Shown: in pieces, positions 1 through 8,850 of the stretch
Numbering within the stretch: position 1 is the first letter of the stretch
Layout of the letters: every line of letters starts with the position of its first letter
From: Acidocella sp. 35-58-6
GTDB taxonomy: Bacteria; Pseudomonadota; Alphaproteobacteria; Acetobacterales; Acetobacteraceae
DNA: 8,874 nucleotides
Assembly (NCBI GenBank): GCA_002281005.1
Contig: NCFD01000028.1
Location: 1-8,874, forward strand
Direction of reading: 5' to 3'
The notes under the pieces: generated by a model
What the model was told of the DNA's origin: nothing
The model's input: the letters and a program-made list of their open reading frames with translations, nothing else
The model's database searches: none
Position numbers and translations under genes: made by a program

Positions 1-2202
1 GGCAGGCACCGCAAGGTCAGCGGTGTGAGTGTGTAACGGTGCATCTGGCGATTGCAGAAAGCCGATCTCGATCATGTGCTGCTCAATGATGCCGCCGATC
101 GCGGCGATCAGAGATGGCACATAGCGGCCGCCGCTCCATTGCCCGCCGCGCGGGTCAAAGATGCTTTTCAGCTCCTCTGCCACAAACCCCACGTCGCCAC
201 CGCGGCGGAATACCGCGGAGATCATGCGGGTGAGGGCTACCACCCAACTGAAATGTTCCATGTTGGCCGAGGAAATGAACACCTCGAACGGGCGCTGGCG
301 CCCGCCTTCCTCGATGTCGTTGACGGTGATGTACATGGCGTGTTCGTTGTCTAGCCAGCGCAGTTTGTAGGTGGTGCCGGTAAGTTTGGGCGGGCGCGGG
401 ATCGGCGAGTGGTTGGGTTGCACCGCAACGGTTGCCGCAGCCGCTACGGCTTCGGCAGCGTTGGCGGGCTCTGGCGTCACCGAAAGGATGGAGCCGGTGA
501 TGGCGTTGGGGCGGTAGGTGGTGCAGCCTTTGCAGCCCTGGCGGTAGGCTTCCAGGTAAACTTCGCGGAATGCCTCGAAGGCAATATCCTCAGGCACATT
601 CACGGTTTTTGAAATGGCGCTGTCGACATGCCGCTGCAAGGCCGCCTGCATGCGGATATGGTCAAGCGGCGTGAGGTTTTGCGCGGTAACGAAGTAATCC
701 GGCAGCGTCACATCGCGGCCAAATTTATGGCGGTACAGGCGGACCGCGTAATCCTCGACGAGTTCCTCACGCTTCGAGCCATCAGGCTCGGTGACTTTGC
801 GCGTGAAGCTGTGGGCGAACACCGGCTCCACGCCGGAGGATACATTGTCCGCTAGCAATGAGATGGTGCCGGTGGGGGCGATGGAGGTCAGCAGCGCGTT
901 GCGGATCCCATGCTCGGCAATTAGTGCCCGCACATCGGCATCCAACTCGCGTACGGTTTCACCGGCGAGGTAGGCTTTGCGCTCAAACAGCGGGAACGGT
1001 GATTTTTCGGCGGCGATATGCGCTGAGGCGATATAGGCGGCGCGGTTGACCTCACGCGCCCAGCGCTCCGCCATCGCGGCGGCGGGTTCGGAGCCATAGC
1101 GCAGCCCCACCATCATCAGCGCGTCCGCGAGGCCGGTCAGCCCTAAGCCGATGCGGCGCTTGGCCATGGCCTCCTGGTGCTGCGCCTCCAGCGGGAAGCC
1201 TGAGGCATCGATGGTATTATCCATCATGCGCACTGCGACGGCGACAAGCTCGGTCAGTTCAGCTTCATCGAGGTGGGCTTGCGGGGTGAAGGGCTCACGC
1301 ACCAAGGTTGCCAGATTGATCGACCCCAGCAGGCAGGCACCGTAGGGCGGCAAGGGTTGCTCGGCACAGGGGTTGGTGGAGTGGATGGTCTCGCAATAAT
1401 ATAAATTATTGCGGTTGTTGATGCGGTCGATGAACAGCACGCCGGGCTCGGCATAGTCATAGGTGGCACGCATCACGCTGTCCCACAAAGCGCGGGCGCG
1501 CAAGGTGCGGTAGGTGGTGCCGTTGAATACCAAATCCCAATCCGCATCGGCCTCCACAGCGGCCATGAAGGCGTCGGTGATCAGCACCGAGAGATTGAAA
1601 TTACGCAACCGCCCGGGCTCGCGCTTGGCGGCGATGAAGGCTTCGATGTCGGGGTGGTCGCAGCGCATGGTCGCCATCATGGCACCGCGCCTGGCACCGG
1701 CGGACATGATGGTACGGCACATGGAATCCCACACATCCATGAAGGATAGCGGGCCGGAGGCATCGGCGCTGACGCCCTTCACCGCCGCCCCCTTGGGCCG
1801 CAAGGTGGAGAAATCATAGCCGATGCCGCCGCCTTGCTGCATGGTGAGGGCGGCTTCCCGAAGGTGCTTGAAAATGCTGCCGAGGTCGTCCTCGATGTCG
1901 CCCATCACGAAGCAATTGAACAAGGTTACGCGTCGGTCGGTGCCGGCCCCGGCGATGATGCGCCCGGCCGGCAGAAATTTAAAATCCTCCAGGGCTTTGT
2001 AGAACCGGCCTTCCCAGAGTGCGGGCTCCGGCTCGACGGCGGCGAGGGCCTTGGCGATCCGCGCCCAGGTATCCTCGATGGTGAGGTCGATGGGTGTGCC
2101 GTCAGGCTGTTTCAGGCGGTATTTGTCGGCCCAGATCTGCCGGGAGATCGAGGCAATCCGCTCGTGAGCGGCGGGTTTCGAGCGGTCGGCGATCATGTCC
2201 AT
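1..2202 (-). CDS. nrdJ: Class II (adenosylcobalamin-dependent) ribonucleotide reductase, 3' end cut by window
   Basis: This cytoplasmic enzyme reduces ribonucleotides to deoxyribonucleotides using a thiyl radical generated from coenzyme B12, so it needs neither oxygen nor an NrdB subunit. The window holds 734 codons; the reading frame is still open at base 1, so the C-terminus is missing. Seen directly: Cys97 (in FNCFV) and Cys290 (in YGAC) fit the redox pair, and NPCAEQ holds the thiyl Cys279 with Asn277 and Glu281. The 11-residue spacing of Cys279 and Cys290 matches class II enzymes. The phosphate-binding PTGTIS loop lies at 443-448 and GCKGC (Cys557, Cys560) follows. An Ala/Pro-rich linker (about 575-605) leads to a TSCPD-type C-terminal domain (about 606-715). 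No ATP-cone is visible at the N-terminus. The start is ATG at 2202, with AGGA 8 nt upstream (2211-2214); a second in-frame ATG lies at 2196. I see no B12 riboswitch in the short leader. The gene is divergent from the 2335 gene. Confidence 0.95.
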   Translation of the reverse strand, partial: MDMIADRSKPAAHERIASISRQIWADKYRLKQPDGTPIDLTIEDTWARIAKALAAVEPEPALWEGRFYKALEDFKFLPAGRIIAGAGTDRRVTLFNCFVMGDIEDDLGSIFKHLREAALTMQQGGGIGYDFSTLRPKGAAVKGVSADASGPLSFMDVWDSMCRTIMSAGARRGAMMATMRCDHPDIEAFIAAKREPGRLRNFNLSVLITDAFMAAVEADADWDLVFNGTTYRTLRARALWDSVMRATYDYAEPGVLFIDRINNRNNLYYCETIHSTNPCAEQPLPPYGACLLGSINLATLVREPFTPQAHLDEAELTELVAVAVRMMDNTIDASGFPLEAQHQEAMAKRRIGLGLTGLADALMMVGLRYGSEPAAAMAERWAREVNRAAYIASAHIAAEKSPFPLFERKAYLAGETVRELDADVRALIAEHGIRNALLTSIAPTGTISLLADNVSSGVEPVFAHSFTRKVTEPDGSKREELVEDYAVRLYRHKFGRDVTLPDYFVTAQNLTPLDHIRMQAALQRHVDSAISKTVNVPEDIAFEAFREVYLEAYRQGCKGCTTYRPNAITGSILSVTPEPANAAEAVAAAATVAVQPNHSPIPRPPKLTGTTYKLRWLDNEHAMYITVNDIEEGGRQRPFEVFISSANMEHFSWVVALTRMISAVFRRGGDVGFVAEELKSIFDPRGGQWSGGRYVPSLIAAIGGIIEQHMIEIGFLQSPDAPLHTHTADLAVPA

Positions 2203-2334
2203 CGGGTTTGTCCTGTTGTTTCGCTTGGCCGGGGTGTGGCGGTCGTCACTGCGCCGTTGATGCGCGTCAATTACAATGAGAGCAAAGGCTGCCCATATTA
2301 GCTGGAGTTGAAATGAGCCGCGAGAGGAATTGTC
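2203..2334. promoter_or_regulatory. Divergent intergenic region between nrdJ and the 2335 gene
   Basis: These 132 bases must hold the promoters of both divergent genes. On the plus strand TTACAA (2271-2276) and CATATT (2294-2299) are 17 bases apart, a weak promoter-like pair for the 2335 gene. No convincing promoter for nrdJ stands out, and there is no long inverted repeat typical of an NrdR or B12-riboswitch element that I can recognise. The element is inferred from gene layout, with weak hexamer support. Confidence 0.3.
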
Positions 2335-2853
2335 GTGTCGCAAGTCATCAAGGAAGCTGTCGCCGTATTTGATACCCCCGAGACACTGGAGGCGGCGGTT
2401 TTTGAGCTGGAAACCCGTGGCTTTGACCGGGCCGCCTTCTCGCTGCTGGCCAGCGAGGCGGCTGTTACGCAAAAACTTGGGGTAGGGTATGACCAGATCA
2501 GCCAAGTTGAGGATAACCCGGCGGTGCCGCGGGAGACGTTTTTCTCCCATGTGTCGCGACTCGAGGCGGAATTATTGCCAGCGCCCAGCCTGGCTGCAAT
2601 TGGCGTGTTGATGCTGTTCGGTGTTGGCGGGGCGTTGCCTGCAATGATAGCCGCCGGTGGCGGTGCGCTGATTGGCGCCGGGCTGGGGCGGGCAATTCAT
2701 CAGCACAATGTTACGCGGATCAAGGAACAACTGGCACGCGGTGGGCTGCTGCTATGGGTGAACCTGCGCGATACGGCTGAGGAGGCAAAAGCGCTGGCAA
2801 TACTAAAGGCGCATTCGGCGCATGATGTGCATGTGCATGAGATGGCGGCCTGA
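2335..2853 (+). CDS. Small membrane-associated protein with Gly-rich hydrophobic core and His-rich tail, function unknown
   Basis: The protein has 172 residues and starts at GTG, with an AGAGGA Shine-Dalgarno 6 nt upstream. The N-terminal part (about 1-75) looks like a small alpha/beta domain opening with VAVFDTPETLEAAVFELETRG, reminiscent of general-stress 17M/DUF1269-type proteins. A hydrophobic, Gly/Ala-rich stretch (about 84-120, with GVGG and GGGALIGAGLG) is likely to span or enter the membrane. The C-terminal part (about 125-170) resembles a second alpha/beta unit (LLLWVNLRDTAEEAKALAIL). It ends in a tail with His160, His163, His166 and His168, which could bind a metal; this is inference. 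I recall similar proteins as widespread uncharacterised proteins in alphaproteobacteria. The HdeD-like gene begins 80 bases downstream on the same strand with no evident terminator between, so an operon and a stress role are plausible but unproven. Confidence 0.75.
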   Translation: MSQVIKEAVAVFDTPETLEAAVFELETRGFDRAAFSLLASEAAVTQKLGVGYDQISQVEDNPAVPRETFFSHVSRLEAELLPAPSLAAIGVLMLFGVGGALPAMIAAGGGALIGAGLGRAIHQHNVTRIKEQLARGGLLLWVNLRDTAEEAKALAILKAHSAHDVHVHEMAA

Positions 2854-2933
2854 AGAATACCCCGGCCCAGGTTGGGTGATAACCCCGATCTGAGCACGGT
2901 TTCGTTGTGGGCGACATGAAAGGAGTCATTCAA

Positions 2934-3521
2934 ATGTTTGCTGTACAGCCATCGATCAATACCGAGATCGCCGCTGCCTTCCGGCGTGCCATGCGGCAAC
3001 ACTGGGGCCTGTTTTTGGCGGAAGGCCTTGTGTTGCTGCTGCTCGGCCTTGCGGCAATGGCGCTACCGGTATTTGCCGGCATCGCTCTCACGGTGATTTT
3101 GGGATATATATTTGCGCTTGCCGGCATTGTCGGCCTCATCTCCACATTCACCGCACGGCAGGCGCCGGGGTTCGGCTGGTCGCTGCTATCTGCGCTCGCC
3201 GCATTGCTGGTAGGCGGGCTGCTGCTGTGGAACCCTCTGCAAGGCCTGGTGACACTTACAATTGTGCTGACCGCCTTTTTCATTGCCGACGGTATATTGA
3301 TGATCATCCTCGCCATCTCGCACCGCCGGCAACTTTCCGGAAAATGGGAGTGGATACTCATCAACGGACTCATTGACCTGCTGCTGGCTTTTATCGTGCT
3401 CTCAGGATTCCCTGGAACCGTTGCCTGGGTGCTTGGTTTGCTGGTTGGCATTGATATGTTGTTCGGCGGTGTATCACTGGTGGCGCTGGCGCTGGCAGCC
3501 CGCAACCAAGCGAACCTGTAG
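2934..3521 (+). CDS. HdeD-family (DUF308) integral membrane protein
   Basis: This 195-residue inner-membrane protein has about six hydrophobic helices, near residues 25-45, 48-70, 82-99, 105-127, 139-157 and 162-187. They are arranged as three similar two-helix units, as in the HdeD/DUF308 family. HdeD of E. coli contributes to acid resistance at high cell density; its molecular action is unclear, so the role here is by family only. The start at ATG 2934 is chosen because AAAGGAG (2919-2925) stands 8 nt upstream. The in-frame GTG at 2907 and ATG at 2916 lie before or beside this Shine-Dalgarno and are unlikely. The basic segment before helix 1 (RRAMRQHW) and the one after helix 4 (HRRQLSGK) suggest a cytoplasmic N-terminus. 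The gene probably shares a transcript with the 2335 gene and is convergent with gyrB. Confidence 0.85.
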   Translation: MFAVQPSINTEIAAAFRRAMRQHWGLFLAEGLVLLLLGLAAMALPVFAGIALTVILGYIFALAGIVGLISTFTARQAPGFGWSLLSALAALLVGGLLLWNPLQGLVTLTIVLTAFFIADGILMIILAISHRRQLSGKWEWILINGLIDLLLAFIVLSGFPGTVAWVLGLLVGIDMLFGGVSLVALALAARNQANL

Positions 3522-3546
3522 CGGTTGTTGTGATGCCGCGATGAAT

Positions 3547-3575
3547 GGCTGGGAGCGCGTGAGCGCTGCCCAGCC
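3547..3575. terminator. Hairpin between convergent hdeD-like gene and gyrB
   Basis: GGCTGGGAGCGC (3547-3558) pairs with GCGCTGCCCAGCC (3563-3575) around a GTGA loop, giving a 12-pair GC-rich stem with one bulged base. It sits in the 64-base gap between two converging genes and would fold in either transcript, so a shared bidirectional terminator is likely. Neither side has a real T-tract, so it may instead act with Rho or protect transcript 3' ends. Confidence 0.6.
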
Positions 3576-3585
3576 TTACATGGCT

Positions 3586-6045
<2,460 letters not shown>

Positions 6046-6057
6046 TCACGAACCATC

Positions 6058-6086
6058 AACCTACACGAAAACGCCGGGAAAGCCAA
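6058..6086 (-). promoter_or_regulatory. Possible gyrB promoter
   Basis: In the 106-base gap upstream of gyrB the minus strand reads TTGGCT (6081-6086), 17 bases, then TAGGTT (6058-6063). The first matches TTGACA at four of six positions; the second matches TATAAT at three. Spacing is ideal but the -10 is weak. It would give a leader of roughly 30 bases. Transcription from the cpaE-like gene upstream is an alternative. Confidence 0.3.
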
Positions 6087-6110
6087 AGGTTGGGGTGGAT
6101 GGGTGAAGTA

Positions 6111-6128
6111 AGGCCAAGGGCACGGCCT
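6111..6128 (-). terminator. Weak hairpin at the end of the cpaE-like gene
   Basis: AGGCC and GGCCT form a five-pair stem with an eight-base loop at the stop codon of the cpaE-like gene, followed on the minus strand by TACTTC. The stem is short and there is no proper T-tract, so termination here is doubtful and read-through into gyrB is possible. Confidence 0.2.
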
Positions 6129-7354
6129 CAGGCGTTCACGGCGATTTTTGGGAAGGCGCGGTCGGCGGGTTCGGCGGCACCGATTTGGTGGGCGAGTTTG
6201 GTGATGGCGTCGCGGAAGGGGCCTTTGACGCTGGTGCCCATTTCACCGAATTTTTCAGCTTTGGGGATAATACGGGGCAGGTCGGGGATAACGATGTCGA
6301 ACTTGATGGAGAGGGTCTGTTCCATGAGTTTTTGGGAGAGGCCATACGGGCGGCCGGCCTGGTTGAGCACCAGGGTGGTGCGGGTGCTGGGGTTGGCTGG
6401 CTGGGCCATCAGGCGGTCGAAGTTGCGCAGGCTCATGATGCTGGGGTCGAGGATGATGACGCGCTGCTGGGCGAGGCCAAGGGTTTCGCGGGCGAAGGGA
6501 AGTTGCCGGGCGCCGGTGTCGGCGATCACGAACTTGAAGCGGCTGAGTAGGGCTTTGGTGAGGGTTTTGGCGGCACCTTCCGGGTAGTCGAGACGCTGGG
6601 TGAGGGATTCCTGGCCGGCCAGCACGTGCAGGCGGTCACCGGCGGGCTGGGCCACGCGCTCGATCAGCATGGAGTCCATGCGTTCGGGTGATTGCAGGGC
6701 GGAGGCAAGGCCGCGGCTGGGGTCAACGTTCAGGGCCAGGGCGGCGGTGCCGGTTTGCAGGTCGGTGTCGAGCAGAATGGTGTGGCGGTGGAGGTCGTGC
6801 CCGATCATCCAGGCGAGGTTGGCGGCAATGGTGGTGGTGCCAACGCCGCCGCGCACGCCGGTCAGGGCGATAATATGGCCGGTGATGGGCGCGGCGGCGG
6901 GTTGCACGTCGGGGATAATATGCGGCAGCAACAGGCTGGTGATACTGGCTGCGGTAAGTGGCTTGGTGACATATTCACGCACCCCCATGCCGTGCACGAC
7001 AGCGCGGTAGAAGCTGAGCTCGCGGGCTGGGCCGATGGTCAGCACCGTGGTGCCGGGTTCCACCAGTTCGGCCAGTTCCAGCATGGCAGACAGCGGTTGT
7101 TCCTCGCCGGTTAGGTCCACCAGCAGGGTTTCCGGGCAAGGCATACGGCCCAGCATGGCGAGGGTGGCGCGGAAGCTGACAATATGAAAAGTGCCACCGT
7201 TGGTGAGGGTGCTCTCAAAGCAGCTTTCCAGCAGGGTGGCGGTCGGCGCATCCGCGACAAAACCAACGAATTTTTGTTTGGTGAGCAGGCTGGAAGGCGG
7301 CTGTGGCACTGGCTGCGGGCCGCGGTTATTGAAGAGGGATTGGCTGGGCGTCAT
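6128..7354 (-). CDS. cpaE: CpaE/TadZ-type pilus localisation ATPase (pseudo-receiver plus ParA/MinD-like domain)
   Basis: The protein has 408 residues. Members of this family localise Tad/Flp pilus machinery to the cell pole and belong to the MinD/ParA ATPase group. After a Pro-rich start (1-25), residues about 27-145 resemble a response-regulator receiver. Asp80 (LLVDL) sits at the phospho-acceptor place, Thr106 (LTIGPA) and Lys131 (YVTKPL) fit the other conserved positions, but the N-terminal acidic pair is reduced to Asp35. Residues about 158-395 form the ParA-like domain. Its deviant Walker A is GVRGGVGTTT (166-175), with Arg168 in place of the signature Lys and Thr173 in place of the P-loop Lys; LLDTDLQTG (194-202) and FVIADTGA (275-282) follow. 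Such altered Walker A motifs are usual in CpaE/TadZ. The start at ATG 7354 has AGGTG 5 nt upstream. No other pilus gene is visible, so it is an orphan here. A plasmid-type ParA is unlikely given the receiver domain. Confidence 0.85.
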   Translation of the reverse strand: MTPSQSLFNNRGPQPVPQPPSSLLTKQKFVGFVADAPTATLLESCFESTLTNGGTFHIVSFRATLAMLGRMPCPETLLVDLTGEEQPLSAMLELAELVEPGTTVLTIGPARELSFYRAVVHGMGVREYVTKPLTAASITSLLLPHIIPDVQPAAAPITGHIIALTGVRGGVGTTTIAANLAWMIGHDLHRHTILLDTDLQTGTAALALNVDPSRGLASALQSPERMDSMLIERVAQPAGDRLHVLAGQESLTQRLDYPEGAAKTLTKALLSRFKFVIADTGARQLPFARETLGLAQQRVIILDPSIMSLRNFDRLMAQPANPSTRTTLVLNQAGRPYGLSQKLMEQTLSIKFDIVIPDLPRIIPKAEKFGEMGTSVKGPFRDAITKLAHQIGAAEPADRAFPKIAVNA

Positions 7355-7530
7355 GGCGGCACCTGATGCAATGTCAACGACGATGAATGACTGCGTGCCG
7401 AGTGCTTCGGGCGATCCGTGGGTCCCTAACGATCGCGGGCGGATCCGTCCTGGCCATGATGCGACAAGAGATTTTCTACTTTATTAACGCCACGCCGCCG
7501 CAGGACGTTTTTAATAAAAAACCCGGCCCG
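7355..7530. other. Intergenic region upstream of the cpaE-like gene
   Basis: These 176 bases lie between the transglycosylase stop codon and the cpaE-like start. The minus strand has a perfect TTGACA (7377-7372), but a suitable -10 would fall on the start codon, so it is probably not the working promoter. An A/T-rich patch near 7468-7486 could hold a promoter, without clear hexamers. A 27-codon frame starting at 7457 on the minus strand has no ribosome-binding site and is not called. Confidence 0.3.
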
Positions 7531-7565
7531 TCATGGCGTGATTACCCTTGGCATGCCGGGCCGGG
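7511..7565 (-). terminator. Rho-independent terminator of the transglycosylase gene
   Basis: On the minus strand CCCGGCCCG (7565-7557) pairs perfectly with CGGGCCGGG (7530-7522) and is followed at once by six T (7521-7516). The loop is long (26 bases). The upstream arm lies inside the last codons of the transglycosylase gene and the loop contains its stop codon, so coding sequence doubles as terminator stem. It separates this gene from the cpaE-like gene downstream. Confidence 0.75.
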
Positions 7566-8244
7566 ATGGCTCAGCGGCCAGACTATCCATGGTGATAACA
7601 CGCACCAGCCGGGCGGCGGGCGCCTGCATGATCACCACCGGGTCGGGGGCGTCGATATTGATATCGCCGATGGCGGAGGGAATATTGCCGATACCGTGCC
7701 AGGCGGCGAGCACCCGGCGCTGGTAGGGCAGGCCGAGGTCTGGCACCGCCGAATGATAATCGGCGATGGCGGTATTCCAGGAGCCGGTTTGGCTTTTCAG
7801 TTGCGCGAGATACCCGGCGGCATAAATGGCGTTGGCGGCGGGGTCGAAGGCGGTGTCCAAATCCGGAAAGGCGTTCGGATGGTATTTCAGGCTCACCTGG
7901 AAGCAGCCGACGTCGATGTCATTGGCGCCGGAGGATTGCGCGAGGCGGGTAAAGGCGATGGCGTCCTGTTTGCTGGCGAAATAATGCCCGGCGCCGTCGA
8001 TGTTCACGGTCCATGGCCAGGGAGTGACGCGGCGGCTGAAGGCGTCGTACCGGCCGGATTCCACCATGCCGATTGAGACCAGGATATTAGCGGGCAGGGT
8101 AGCGGCGGTCTCGGCGGCGTTGCCGGCGGCCGCACAGGAGCTGGTGGGGGCCGCAATGGGCACGCTCGCGGCGGCTGGGGTTGCCAGACCGAGGATCGAG
8201 AGCACCCATAAGGGTGACCCTAAAATGATCAGCAAACGGGTCAT
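7531..8244 (-). CDS. Secreted lytic transglycosylase (SLT-type, lysozyme-like fold)
   Basis: The protein has 237 residues. It is predicted to cleave the MurNAc-GlcNAc bond of peptidoglycan in the periplasm, often to make room for envelope-spanning machines. A Sec signal peptide is clear: MTRLL, a hydrophobic core, then TPAAA with cleavage near residue 26-27. The SLT-like region runs from about 50 to 180: GMVESGR places the likely catalytic glutamate at Glu62, DVGCFQVSLKYHP (111-123) is the typical second motif, and IADYHSA (160-166) follows with YAAGYLAQL before it. Cys37 and Cys114 could form a disulphide. The tail after about 190 has no recognised domain. ATG 8244 is chosen because it begins the signal peptide; there is no good Shine-Dalgarno, and the ATG at 8255 is out of frame and stops at once. 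It lies upstream of the cpaE-like gene on the same strand but behind a terminator. A pilus role is inference. Confidence 0.85.
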   Translation of the reverse strand: MTRLLIILGSPLWVLSILGLATPAAASVPIAAPTSSCAAAGNAAETAATLPANILVSIGMVESGRYDAFSRRVTPWPWTVNIDGAGHYFASKQDAIAFTRLAQSSGANDIDVGCFQVSLKYHPNAFPDLDTAFDPAANAIYAAGYLAQLKSQTGSWNTAIADYHSAVPDLGLPYQRRVLAAWHGIGNIPSAIGDINIDAPDPVVIMQAPAARLVRVITMDSLAAEPSRPGMPRVITP

Positions 8245-8351
8245 AAGTGGTTCATAACGTTAAAACTGGGTGGATGACGAGGGTTTAATCGGGGGGAGAG
8301 GTGAATAATCTTGAGTTGTAACATGGCGCTGCCCATTTTTAGCGCACGGGT

Positions 8352-8369
8352 GGTACATTATAATGTTCC
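8352..8369. promoter_or_regulatory. Palindromic promoter/operator with TATAAT on both strands
   Basis: GGTACATTATAATGTTCC is an 18-base inverted repeat with a single mismatched pair (8354/8367); its inner 12 bases are perfect. TATAAT occurs on the plus strand at 8359-8364 and on the minus strand at 8362-8357. On the plus side a weak TTTTTA lies 17 bases upstream (8336-8341), giving a start near 8371 and a leader of about 35 bases for the 8405 gene. On the minus side the leader to the transglycosylase would be about 105 bases. It may be a bidirectional promoter, a repressor site over a promoter, or both; the regulator is unknown. Confidence 0.55.
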
Positions 8370-8404
8370 GCCACGATAAATTTTATAAAACCCAGGAGAT
8401 CGCT

Positions 8405-8821
8405 ATGCGTTCACTATGGCTTGCTTCGGCTGCAATCGTGCTTTCCGCCGGTATGGCTTGCGCACAATCCGCCCCGCCAGGGGACCAGAATGTCGCCTCT
8501 ACCGCGCCCCCTATGGGCGCAATGCCAATGCAGCACTCAATGATAAGCCATGGACCACTTCCGCAGGATGCCAGTGTGCAGACGTATCTGCGGATTGCCG
8601 AGGTGGCGATTCACGGGCGCAACAAGGCGAAGGCCGATGATGCGCTCTCACATGCCGAGACTTTGGTTTTAACCCGCTCAGTACCGCAATCAGCCGGGAT
8701 TCCGGTTGACCACTCATCGCGGGTTGAGACCATTGAGCAAGCCCGGGCCGCGCTGGCCAGCGGTGATTTCGGGCAGGCCGCGCATCTGACCCGTCAGGCG
8801 ATGATGCCCACCGAGAGCTGA
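8405..8821 (+). CDS. Small secreted protein with Met/His-rich segment and helical C-terminal part, function unknown
   Basis: I do not recognise a characterised family. The protein has 138 residues from ATG 8405, which has AGGAG 6 nt upstream (8394-8398). The in-frame ATG at 8363 would put a charged extension before the signal peptide and overlaps the likely -10 box, so it is rejected. MRSLWLASAAIVLSAGMACA is a Sec signal peptide with predicted cleavage after Ala20, so the mature protein is about 118 residues in the periplasm. A Pro/Ala-rich segment holds Met37, Met40, Met42, His44, Met46 and His49, a pattern that could bind copper or another soft metal. Residues about 58-90 and 105-132 look like amphipathic helices (YLRIAEVAIHGRNKAKADDALSHAE; IEQARAALASGDFGQAAHL), the second resembling one TPR-like hairpin. 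The gene stands alone, between a palindromic promoter and a terminator, divergent from the transglycosylase. Confidence 0.75.
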   Translation: MRSLWLASAAIVLSAGMACAQSAPPGDQNVASTAPPMGAMPMQHSMISHGPLPQDASVQTYLRIAEVAIHGRNKAKADDALSHAETLVLTRSVPQSAGIPVDHSSRVETIEQARAALASGDFGQAAHLTRQAMMPTES

Positions 8822-8850
8822 TTAGGTTAAATATGGATGATTTTGGCGGA

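Noticed and set aside
1834..2301. 155-codon plus-strand open frame
   Set aside because: It is antisense to the conserved N-terminal part of nrdJ; composition mirrors the opposite strand, and there is no ribosome-binding site or recognisable domain.
2871..2886. Possible small hairpin between the 2335 gene and the HdeD-like gene (GGGT/ACCC)
   Set aside because: Only four pairs and no T-tract, so it is not evidence for a terminator.
7377..7457. 27-codon minus-strand frame upstream of the cpaE-like gene
   Set aside because: No Shine-Dalgarno and no recognisable protein pattern; a possible leader peptide cannot be supported.
7387..8076. 229-codon plus-strand open frame opposite the transglycosylase
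   Set aside because: Its Gly/Val-rich product is typical antisense translation; the opposite strand has a signal peptide and catalytic motifs and a terminator in the right place.
8326..8345. GCGCT...AGCGC inverted repeat upstream of the 8405 gene
   Set aside because: A five-pair stem with a ten-base loop is expected by chance at this GC content, although it overlaps the weak -35 position.
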